Assembly: GCA_000381565.1 (NCBI GenBank)
Contig: KB906724.1
Location: forward strand, 2,048,801-2,112,800
Origin: Oxalobacteraceae bacterium AB_14
Lineage (GTDB): Bacteria; Pseudomonadota; Gammaproteobacteria; Burkholderiales; Burkholderiaceae_D
DNA length: 64,000 nucleotides
Reading direction: 5' to 3'
Shown here: positions 43,312-50,866 of the stretch, one piece after another
How positions within the stretch are numbered: position 1 is the first letter of the stretch
Layout: the number at the start of each line of letters is the position of its first letter
Notes under the pieces: model-generated
Seen by the model: the letters and a program-made list of their open reading frames with translations, nothing else
Database searches by the model: none
What the model was told of the DNA's origin: nothing
Translations under genes and position numbers: made by a program

Positions 43312-46300
43312 ATGAATTTCACCGACATCTTCATCAAGCGGCCGGTCCTGGCCAGCGTGGTCAGCCTGCTGATCGTGGTGCTGGGCCTGCGTTCGCTGTT
43401 CAGCCTGCCGATCAACCAGTATCCGAAGACGCAGAACGCGGTGGTCACCATTTCCACCACCTACTACGGCGCCGACGCCTCCACCGTGGCCGGTTTCATC
43501 ACGCAGCCGCTGGAAGGGGCGATCGCCCAGGCGCAGGGCATCGACTACCTGTCCTCGTCGTCCAACAGCGGCGTGTCGGTGATCACCGCCACCCTGCGCC
43601 TGAACTACGATTCCAACCGCGCGCTGACCGAGATCACCACCCAGGTCAACTCGGTGCGCAACCAGCTGCCGCAGCAGGCGCAGCAGCCGGTGCTGACGGT
43701 GCAGACCGGCCAGACCACCGACGCCATGTACATGGGCTTCTACAGCGACACGCTGCCGACCAACAACGTCACCGACTTCCTGGCGCGCGTGGTCAAGCCG
43801 AAACTGGATTCGATCCAGGGCGTGCAGACCGCCGAGCTGCTGGGCGCGCGCCAGTTCGCGCTGCGCGCCTGGCTGGACGCCGGCAAGATGGCGGCGCACG
43901 GCGTCACCGCCACCGAGGTCAGCGCCGCGCTGGCGCAGAACAACTACCTGACCGGCCTGGGCGCCACCAAGGGCCAGATGGTGACCGTGCCGCTGACCGC
44001 CGGCACCGACCTGCACACGGTGGAGGAGTTCAAGGCGCTGGCCATCAAGCAGACCGGCGGCGCCATCGTCCACCTGGAGGACATCGCCACCGTCACGCTG
44101 GGCTCGGAGAACTATGACTTCAACGTCGCCTTCAGCGGCGTGCGCTCGGTGTTCATCGGCATCAAGGTGGCGCCCGAAGCCAACATCCTGGACGTGGCCA
44201 AGCGCGTGCGGGTCGCCTTCCCGCCGATCAAGGAGCAGCTGCCGAACGGCCTGACCGGCGAGATCGTCTACGACTCGACCGAGTTCATCAACACATCGAT
44301 CGACGAAGTGGTCAAGACCCTGGTCGAAGCGCTGGTCATCGTCACCATCGTCATCTACCTGTTCCTGGGCAGCTTGCGCGCGGTGATCGTGCCGGTGATC
44401 GCGATGCCGCTGTCGCTGATCGGCACCTTCTTCGTGATGCTGATGCTGGGCTACTCGATCAACCTCTTGACCCTGCTGGCCATCGTGCTGGCGATCGGCC
44501 TGGTGGTGGACGACGCCATCATCGTGGTGGAGAACGTCGACCGCCACATGAAGGAGGGCATCAAGCCCTACGACGCCGCCATCATGGCCGCGCGCGAGCT
44601 GGGCAGCCCGATCCTGGCGATGACGGTGGTGCTGATCGCGGTGTACGTGCCGATCGGCTTCCAGGGCGGCCTGACCGGCGCGCTGTTCACCGAGTTCGCC
44701 TTCACCTTGGCCGGCGCGGTGGCGGTGTCGGGCATCGTCGCGCTGACTCTGTCGCCGATGATGTGCGGCCACTTCTTCGATGCCAAGCAGGACGAGGGGC
44801 GTTTCGTCAAGGCCATCGACAAGCTGTTCGAGAAGGTCCACAACGGCTACCTGCGCCTGCTGCACAGCCTGCTCAACACCTGGCCGGTGCTGATCGTCAT
44901 GGGCGTCATCCTCAGTCTGCTGCTGGGTGTGATGTTCAAGATGTCGCAGTCCGAACTGGCGCCGGAAGAGGACCAGGGCATCGTGCTGTCGCAGGTGGTC
45001 GGCGCGCCGACCGCCACCTCGGACCAGATGCAGGCCTACGCCAAGCAGATCTTCGACATCGCGCACCAGTTGCCCGAGTACGAGCAGATGTTCCAGATCA
45101 CCGGCGTGCCGACCACCAATTCCGGCATCGGCGGCGTGCTGTTCAAGTCGTGGGACAAGCGGACCCGCTCGGCGCACGAGATCCAGCAGGACTTGCAGGA
45201 AAAATGGAGCCATGTGGCCGGCGGCCGCGTGGCGGCGTTCCAGTTCCCGGCGCTGCCGGGCAGCTCCGGCTTGCCGGTGCAGTTCGTCATCACCACCACC
45301 GAACCGTTCGAGAACCTCAACACGGTGGCGCAGGCGGTGCTGGACAAGGCGCGCAAGGACAACAAGTTCTACTTCGCCGACGTCGACCTGAAGATCGATT
45401 CGCCGCAGGCGCGCGTCGAGGTCGACCGCGACAAGCTGGCCACGCTGGGCCTGACGCAGCAGGACTTCGGCAACGCCATGGGCGCGGCGCTGGGCGGCGG
45501 CTACGTCAACTACTTCTCGATCGCCGGCCGTTCGTACAAGGTGATCCCGCAGGTGCGGCAGGTCGACCGCCTCAACCCGTCCGACGTGCTGGACTTCTAC
45601 ATCAAGACCCCGGGCGGCGCCATGATCCCGGCCAGCACCGTGGCCAGCATCAAGTACAGCGTGCAGCCGGAATCGGTGACCCGCTTCCAGCAGCTGAACT
45701 CGGCGACCATCTCCGGCGTCACCGGCGCCTCGCAGGGCGAGATCCTCGAATACCTGCGCAACACCGTCAAGGAAGTGGCGCCGTCGGGCTACACGGTCGA
45801 TTACTCGGGCGGCTCGCGCCAGTACATGAGCGAATCGGGCGGCTTCGTGTTGACGATGGCGTTCGCCGTGGTCATCGTGTTCCTGGCGCTGGCGGCGCAG
45901 TTCGAGAGCTTCCGCGATCCGATCGTGATCCTGTTCTCGGTGCCGATGGCGCTGTTCGGCGCGATGACCTTCATCTTCCTCGGCTTCGCCTCGATCAACA
46001 TCTACACCCAGGTCGGGCTGGTGACGCTGATGGGCCTCATTTCCAAGCACGGCATCCTGATCGTGGAAGTGGCCAACCACCTGCGCGCGGCCGGCAAGAG
46101 CAAGCGCGAGGCGATCGAGGAGGCGGCCGCCACCCGCCTGCGCCCCATCCTGATGACGACCGCGGCGATGGTGTTCGGCGTGGTGCCGCTGGTGGTGGCC
46201 TCGGGCGCCGGCGCGGCCGGCCGCCACGCGATGGGCCTGGTGATCTTCACCGGCCTGTCGATCGGCACCTTGTTCACGCTGTTCGTGGTGCCGGCCATGT

Positions 46301-46392
46301 ATATGTTCCTGTCCGGGCAGCACAAGGTTGATCCGCAGGCCGCCGCGCATGGCGGCGCGGCGCCGGCACACACCGCCGGGCAGCCGACCTGA
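43312..46392 (+). CDS. RND efflux pump, inner-membrane HAE1/MexD-type transporter
   Basis: The 1026-residue protein is the proton-driven pump of the system, with the usual length and 12-helix layout. N-terminus MNFTDIFIKRPVLASVVSLL is typical. Family blocks include LNYDSNRALTEITTQVNSVR, the helix-4 proton-relay AIVLAIGLVVDDAIIVVENV with two Asp residues, PMMCGHFF, and late GLISKHGILIVEVANHLRAA plus RLRPILMTTAAMVFGVVPL. These put it in the MdtB/MdtC or MexF-like drug-efflux branch rather than the heavy-metal CusA branch. Substrates cannot be read. No dedicated regulator is adjacent. Confidence 0.96.
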   Translation: MNFTDIFIKRPVLASVVSLLIVVLGLRSLFSLPINQYPKTQNAVVTISTTYYGADASTVAGFITQPLEGAIAQAQGIDYLSSSSNSGVSVITATLRLNYDSNRALTEITTQVNSVRNQLPQQAQQPVLTVQTGQTTDAMYMGFYSDTLPTNNVTDFLARVVKPKLDSIQGVQTAELLGARQFALRAWLDAGKMAAHGVTATEVSAALAQNNYLTGLGATKGQMVTVPLTAGTDLHTVEEFKALAIKQTGGAIVHLEDIATVTLGSENYDFNVAFSGVRSVFIGIKVAPEANILDVAKRVRVAFPPIKEQLPNGLTGEIVYDSTEFINTSIDEVVKTLVEALVIVTIVIYLFLGSLRAVIVPVIAMPLSLIGTFFVMLMLGYSINLLTLLAIVLAIGLVVDDAIIVVENVDRHMKEGIKPYDAAIMAARELGSPILAMTVVLIAVYVPIGFQGGLTGALFTEFAFTLAGAVAVSGIVALTLSPMMCGHFFDAKQDEGRFVKAIDKLFEKVHNGYLRLLHSLLNTWPVLIVMGVILSLLLGVMFKMSQSELAPEEDQGIVLSQVVGAPTATSDQMQAYAKQIFDIAHQLPEYEQMFQITGVPTTNSGIGGVLFKSWDKRTRSAHEIQQDLQEKWSHVAGGRVAAFQFPALPGSSGLPVQFVITTTEPFENLNTVAQAVLDKARKDNKFYFADVDLKIDSPQARVEVDRDKLATLGLTQQDFGNAMGAALGGGYVNYFSIAGRSYKVIPQVRQVDRLNPSDVLDFYIKTPGGAMIPASTVASIKYSVQPESVTRFQQLNSATISGVTGASQGEILEYLRNTVKEVAPSGYTVDYSGGSRQYMSESGGFVLTMAFAVVIVFLALAAQFESFRDPIVILFSVPMALFGAMTFIFLGFASINIYTQVGLVTLMGLISKHGILIVEVANHLRAAGKSKREAIEEAAATRLRPILMTTAAMVFGVVPLVVASGAGAAGRHAMGLVIFTGLSIGTLFTLFVVPAMYMFLSGQHKVDPQAAAHGGAAPAHTAGQPT

Positions 46393-46400
46393 AGCCGGAT

Positions 46401-47444
46401 ATGATGTCCGCCGTGGACCAGGCAGCGGCGCGGCGCTTCGGCTGGCTGAACGGCCAGCGCAAGCGCAGCATGGAAGAAGTCATTCTGATGTGGCTGTGCG
46501 CGCTGGCCGTCCCCAGCATCCTGCCGTTCGGGATCTACCGGCTGACGCAGCGGCAGTGGTTGTCGGCCGCGGTCGACATGGCGCTGGTGCTGGCCATGCT
46601 GACGGTGATCGTCCATGTGTGGCGCACCGGCCGCCACCGGGTGGCCAGCTTCTGCGTCACGCTGTTTTACTCGGCCGGCATGCTGGCCACGGTGTACCTG
46701 CGCGGCGTCTCGCTGGTGTACTGGGTGTATCCGACCATGATTGCCTGCTACTTCCTGCTGCGCCCCGGCGTGGCGGTGGCGATCAACAGCGTCTCGCTGG
46801 CGGTGCTGGTGGTGATCCTGCTGTCGCAGCTGGCGGTGCTGAACCTGCTGACCATCGTCGTCACCATCGGCCTGGTCAACCTGTTCGCGTATATCTTTTC
46901 CTATCGCACGGGCGCGCAGAACAAGGCCCTGCACACCGAGGTGGAGCTGGACTTCCTGACCGGGGTCGGCAACCGCCGCTCGCTGGACCGCAAGCTGGCC
47001 GACCACGCCGACGAACGCCGTCCGCACCTGCCGTCCTGCCTGCTGTTGCTGGACCTGGACCACTTCAAGCAGGTCAACGATCTGCACGGCCACGCGGCCG
47101 GCGACCAGGCGCTGATACGGCTGTGCGAGGTGATGCGCCTGCATACGCGCTCGAGCGACCGCATCTTCCGCTACGGCGGCGAGGAGTTCGCCGTCATCGC
47201 CAACGGCGCGGAGCTGGAAGCGGCCAGCCGCCTGGCCGAGAACCTGCGGGCCGCCGTGGCCGGGGCCAAGCTGATCGACGGCCACCCGCTGACGATCTCG
47301 ATCGGCGTGGCGTACATGGACAAGCGCCGCGCGCCGGCCGACTGGCTCATGCAAGCGGACCAGATGCTGTACGCGGCCAAACAGGGCGGGCGCAACGCCG
47401 TCCGCGTGGCCGCCGGCGATGCGCCTGGCACGGAGCCGGAATGA
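46401..47444 (+). CDS. Membrane-bound diguanylate cyclase (GGDEF)
   Basis: The 347-residue protein has about six N-terminal membrane helices (residues 30-170) and a C-terminal GGDEF domain that makes c-di-GMP from two GTP. The catalytic motif is FRYGGEEFAVIANG, with GEEF as an accepted active variant. Five residues before it is RSSD, an RxxD inhibitory I-site, so product feedback is expected. DLDHFKQVNDLHGHAAGDQA supplies the metal-binding Asp. It begins nine bases after the RND pump stop and overlaps the next gene by 4 bp, so it may be transcribed with the efflux operon. The membrane part is of the MASE type in style, but its signal is unknown. Confidence 0.93.
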   Translation: MMSAVDQAAARRFGWLNGQRKRSMEEVILMWLCALAVPSILPFGIYRLTQRQWLSAAVDMALVLAMLTVIVHVWRTGRHRVASFCVTLFYSAGMLATVYLRGVSLVYWVYPTMIACYFLLRPGVAVAINSVSLAVLVVILLSQLAVLNLLTIVVTIGLVNLFAYIFSYRTGAQNKALHTEVELDFLTGVGNRRSLDRKLADHADERRPHLPSCLLLLDLDHFKQVNDLHGHAAGDQALIRLCEVMRLHTRSSDRIFRYGGEEFAVIANGAELEAASRLAENLRAAVAGAKLIDGHPLTISIGVAYMDKRRAPADWLMQADQMLYAAKQGGRNAVRVAAGDAPGTEPE

Positions 47445-47848
47445 GGAACACCGTCGTCGCCGCGCTGCTGGCGGCCATGCCGCTGGCCGCCTGGTCTTTG
47501 CCGGCAGCGCCGCCGGCGCCGGCAAAGGCGCCGCCCGCTCCGCTGGCGGGCGACCTGAGCTTGCCGCCCGCCTTGTCAGACGAGATGATACGCAAGGCGG
47601 TGCGCGCCACCATCATTGAAGATCCGCATCCGGTCGACACGGCAAACCGCGCTGCCGGCGCCTACAGCAGCGCTGCGCCGAGCATGCATGAGACGATGAC
47701 GGCCGCCTTCGAGCAGGCCAAGGTGCCCGACTGCCTGCACGGCGACGCGCTCAAACTGCAACCGGCGCAAATAGGTCCGATCGGCGTGGTGGGGCCGTTA
47801 TCGCTGCCGTGGGTGATTGCGGCGGCGATACGGGGCAAATGCAACTGA
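47441..47848 (+). CDS. Small secreted protein of unknown function, 135 residues
   Basis: The start ATG overlaps the cyclase stop (ATGA). A signal peptide (MRNTVVAALLAAMPLAAWSL) is followed by a Pro/Ala-rich segment and then a conserved-looking core: VPDCLHGDALKLQPAQIGPI, GVVGPLSLPWVIAAAIRGKC near the end. Two cysteines could form one disulfide. The family is unnamed to my knowledge. Translational coupling to a diguanylate cyclase makes a surface or biofilm role possible but unproven. Confidence 0.7.
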   Translation: MRNTVVAALLAAMPLAAWSLPAAPPAPAKAPPAPLAGDLSLPPALSDEMIRKAVRATIIEDPHPVDTANRAAGAYSSAAPSMHETMTAAFEQAKVPDCLHGDALKLQPAQIGPIGVVGPLSLPWVIAAAIRGKCN

Positions 47849-47866
47849 AATGCGCCTCAAAAGACC

Positions 47867-47922
47867 CGTCGTTCCCGCGCAAGCGGGAAGCCATGCCTCG
47901 CATGCTCAGAGGCCGGGCATGA
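47867..47922. repeat. REP-like repeat (copy 3, right arm degraded)
   Basis: GTCGTTCCCGCGCAAGCGGG followed by AAGCCATGCC matches the left arm of copies 1 and 2, but the right arm (GGCCGGGCATGAAGCG) has diverged and no longer forms a full mirror. It lies between two convergent genes. Confidence 0.75.
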
Positions 47923-47926
47923 AGCG

Positions 47927-48508
47927 TCAGAACGGCTTCACGCCTATCAGCATCAGGTGCAGCCAGTGGGCGAACAGCACCGCAACGCCGATGCCGGCCA
48001 CCACCGTGACGGCCGTCGCCACGCCCTTGCCGGGCGGGTAGACGGTGCCGGCGGCGGCGTCGCGCCGGCGGGCGCTACGGAACAGCAGCACCGACCACAC
48101 CAGGAAGCTGCCGAACAGGATGATGTCGTGCAGCGTGCCGTTGGCCAGCAGGTGGGCCAGCGCCCAGACCTTGACGGCCAGCGTCATCGGATGATGCAGG
48201 CGGGCCTTGATGCCGTTGCCCGGCACATAAGCCGCCACCAGCAGGATAAAGGAAAGCACCATCAGCGGCGCGGCGATATGCGCCATGAAGCGCGGCGGCG
48301 ACCACACCACCACCGGCTGCTGGCGCGCCAGGCTGTAGCCCCAGATGACCAGCCCGAAGCCGGCCAGCGACGCCAGCGAATACAAACCCTTCCAGCCGTT
48401 CTCGCCCAGGCGCGCGCGCATGGCGGTGCGCCAGCCGTCGGCGAAGATGCGGACCGAATGCAGTCCGAGGAAAATCAGCAAACCGAATATCAGCAGCGCC
48501 ATCGTCAT
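47927..48508 (-). CDS. NnrU-family membrane protein
   Basis: The 193-residue protein has about five membrane helices and the NnrU-type landmarks: an early LHSVRIFADGWRTAMRARLG loop, SLASLAGFGLVIWGYSLARQ in helix 2-3, PLMVLSFILLVAAYVPGNGI, and a conserved HPMTLAVKVWALAHLLANGT. Rhodobacter NnrU was found near nitrite/nitric-oxide reduction genes, but in many bacteria it stands alone, as here, and its reaction is not established. Start 48508 is preferred to a Met 36 bases upstream because of the AGGGA site. Confidence 0.85.
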   Translation of the reverse strand: MTMALLIFGLLIFLGLHSVRIFADGWRTAMRARLGENGWKGLYSLASLAGFGLVIWGYSLARQQPVVVWSPPRFMAHIAAPLMVLSFILLVAAYVPGNGIKARLHHPMTLAVKVWALAHLLANGTLHDIILFGSFLVWSVLLFRSARRRDAAAGTVYPPGKGVATAVTVVAGIGVAVLFAHWLHLMLIGVKPF

Positions 48509-48566
48509 ATCCCTGGAGTTGGTTGAACTGCGCTGACGATACACCGGCTGGCGGCGGCACGCAACG

Positions 48567-49478
48567 TCAGCGTAGCCGTCCCGCGAGATGGACGGTGTCC
48601 TCGTCGCCGGCCAGGCGCAGCGCGCGCCAGCCGTCGGCGTCGGCCTGTGGCGCCAGCTGCACCGACAGCGCCTGGCCGGGCAGCGTCACCGGCCGCAGGA
48701 AGCGCACGTCGATCTCGGTGAAACTGCCGGGCGCCAGCGTTTCGTAGCTGCGCGCCAGGCTGCCGAAACCATGCAGCACCTTGCCGCCGAAGATGGAGCG
48801 GCGCGCCAGCGGCCCGCACCAGTGGATCGGGTTGAAGTCGCCGGTCAGCAGCGAGAAGCGCAGGCCGTCGCTGGCGTCGGCGCGCCAGGTGCCGGCGCTC
48901 TGCCAGACGGGATCTGGCGGCCGCGCCGGCGTGCCGCGGGCGGTGCGCGCGCCCGGCAGGCGCACGCGCATGTGCAGCCGCGTCTCCACCAGGCGCGCTT
49001 GCTGCGCCGTGCCGGTGACGACCAGCACGATGATCCTGGCCCAGCCGTCCGCGTGTGCGACCTGTTCGACCGCGGCGCTCAGCGTCAACGGAGTATCGCG
49101 CGGCAGCGGGCCATGCACCGTCATCGATACGCCCTGGTTGATGATGCCGGTGAGGTGGTAGGGCAGCTGCATCAGCAGTTCGCTCACCAGCGGCAAGCTC
49201 CATTGCGACACCATGTGCGGCGGCAGTTCGCCGTCGTAGCGGCCGACGGCGCCGCACCAGCGGATATAGTGTTCGACCAGCTGCGCCGGCGGCGCGGCGA
49301 TGCGGCGCCGGAGCGGCGTGGCGCTGTGCGTTTGCACCGAAGGCGCATCCGTCGTGCGCGGACCCTGGAGCGCCAGCAGGGCGCGGCCTGCGGCCTGCAG
49401 CAGCATCCTGGCGGTGGCGCCGAGCATCGCGCCCTGGTGGCGCAGCAGGCCGTAGGGAATGGCGTCAGCCGTCGTCAT
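48567..49478 (-). CDS. MaoC-like hotdog dehydratase
   Basis: The 303-residue protein has a C-terminal MaoC/R-hydratase domain with the catalytic Asp-His signature FSLLTGDFNPIHWCGPLARR and SIFGGKVLHGFGSLARSYET. The N-terminal half is a second, non-catalytic hotdog-like segment, giving the two-hotdog architecture of eukaryote-like hydratases. It hydrates 2-enoyl thioesters or similar substrates. Its start overlaps the serine hydrolase stop by 4 bp, so it is the third gene of the receptor-hydrolase-hydratase operon. The upstream receptor and hydrolase suggest a catabolic substrate, not identifiable here. Confidence 0.8.
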   Translation of the reverse strand: MTTADAIPYGLLRHQGAMLGATARMLLQAAGRALLALQGPRTTDAPSVQTHSATPLRRRIAAPPAQLVEHYIRWCGAVGRYDGELPPHMVSQWSLPLVSELLMQLPYHLTGIINQGVSMTVHGPLPRDTPLTLSAAVEQVAHADGWARIIVLVVTGTAQQARLVETRLHMRVRLPGARTARGTPARPPDPVWQSAGTWRADASDGLRFSLLTGDFNPIHWCGPLARRSIFGGKVLHGFGSLARSYETLAPGSFTEIDVRFLRPVTLPGQALSVQLAPQADADGWRALRLAGDEDTVHLAGRLR

Positions 49479-50866
49479 TCGAGCGCCTTGATCACGGCGG
49501 CCAGCAACGCCTGCGGCTGATAGTTCAGGCGACTCGGCGTCAGGCCCAGTCGCACCAGCACCAGCTGCTTCGACGGCACGATGGCGATGGCCTGGCCGTC
49601 ATGGCCTTCCAGCCAGTAGGTATCGGCCGGAAGCTTGAACGGCGGGTCCGGGTCCTGTCCTTCCGGCGTGGCGCCGCTTGGTCCCCGGCGCCATACCTGG
49701 CCCTGTCCATACTGGCCGCCGGACGCCGGCGCCACCTGCTGCATGGTGGCCACGAAGCCTTCCGGCAGCAGGCGCTTGCCTTGCCAGACACCGTCCTGCA
49801 GCAGGAACTGGCCGAAGCGCGCCCAGTCCTGGGTGGTCGCATACATATAGCTGGAGCCGACCAGATTGCCGCGCGCGTCCGCCTCCATCACGGCGCTGCT
49901 CATGCCCAGCGGCTCGAACAGGCGCGTATGCGGCAGCGACAGCACGGCCGCCGATGTCGGCGCCGCCTTGGCGCCGGCCGCCGCGCGTTGCCAGATCCGC
50001 GACAGCAGCAGCGTGGTGCCGCTGGCGTAGTTGAAGGCGCTGCCGGGTTTCTGCGCCAGCGGCCGGGCGGCGGCGTAGGCCGCCATGTCCGGCTCCAGGT
50101 ACAGCATGCGCGTGACGTCCGAAACGTCGCCATAGCCTTCGTTGAATTGCAGGCCGCTGCTCATCGCCATCAACTGCGCCAGCGTGATGGCGGCGCGCGG
50201 ATCGCTGGCGTCCGGCCAGAAGCCGCTTTGCTGCGGCGTCAGTTTGCCGTCGGCGATCAGGATGCCGACCAGCGCCGCGCTGACGGTCTTGGTCATCGAC
50301 CAGCCCAGCAGCGGGGTGTCGGCGTGGAAGCCGGCGCCGTAGCGCTGCGCCACCAGCCGTCCACGGTGGATCACCGCCATGCCGCGCATGCCGGGGCCGG
50401 CCAGCGCATCCTGCGCCAGCAAGGCTTGCACCGCCGGCAGGGCCTCCGCTTGCGCACCGGTCGGCCACGCCACGTTGGCGGACGGCGCCCAGATCTTCAG
50501 CGGCGAAAACTGGTACTGCGTGGCCTGGGCGGCGTCATCGTCCGGCACCACGGCGCAACCGGTTCCTGGCCGGTACACGGCCAGGCCCTTGCCGATAAAG
50601 CCCAGCAGGTCGGCGCGCACCAGTTTGTGCTCGCGGTCGACGCGCACCTGCAGGTATTTGAGGATGGGATGGCCCGGCGCCTGCACGTCGTCGGCCAGCA
50701 CGGCCTGGGCGTCGCGGCCGGCCAGGAACACATTCGAGCACACCATCTTGGCGCCATAGCTGGCGGCCACGCGCGGCAGTTCGGGCGGATGCAGCACCAG
50801 CGTCAGCACGGCGCCGCCCACCAGCACCAGGGCTGTTGCGGCGGCGAGCTTGAGTTTCCCGCCCAT
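49475..50866 (-). CDS. Serine hydrolase, beta-lactamase/6-aminohexanoate-dimer-hydrolase class
   Basis: The 463-residue protein has an N-terminal membrane anchor or signal (LAAATALVLVGGAVLTLVL). The catalytic SxxK is in LLGWSMTKTVSAALVGILIA, the YxN-like partner in PGSAFNYASGTTLLLS, and a C-terminal segment with HDGQAIAIVPSKQLVLVRLG. This is the class C/EstB/nylon-hydrolase branch, which includes amidases, esterases and peptidases besides beta-lactamases; a resistance role should not be assumed. It starts directly after the TonB-receptor stop without a gap and overlaps the MaoC gene. Confidence 0.88.
   Translation of the reverse strand: MGGKLKLAAATALVLVGGAVLTLVLHPPELPRVAASYGAKMVCSNVFLAGRDAQAVLADDVQAPGHPILKYLQVRVDREHKLVRADLLGFIGKGLAVYRPGTGCAVVPDDDAAQATQYQFSPLKIWAPSANVAWPTGAQAEALPAVQALLAQDALAGPGMRGMAVIHRGRLVAQRYGAGFHADTPLLGWSMTKTVSAALVGILIADGKLTPQQSGFWPDASDPRAAITLAQLMAMSSGLQFNEGYGDVSDVTRMLYLEPDMAAYAAARPLAQKPGSAFNYASGTTLLLSRIWQRAAAGAKAAPTSAAVLSLPHTRLFEPLGMSSAVMEADARGNLVGSSYMYATTQDWARFGQFLLQDGVWQGKRLLPEGFVATMQQVAPASGGQYGQGQVWRRGPSGATPEGQDPDPPFKLPADTYWLEGHDGQAIAIVPSKQLVLVRLGLTPSRLNYQPQALLAAVIKALE

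Noticed and set aside
43213..46371. 1052-codon minus-strand frame opposite the RND pump
   Set aside because: His/Arg/Asp-rich composition without domain character; exact antisense of the pump gene, which has all family motifs.
49475..50866. Antibiotic-resistance beta-lactamase
   Set aside because: SxxK and YAS motifs are shared by many esterases and amidases; the operon context with a TonB receptor and hydratase favours catabolism.
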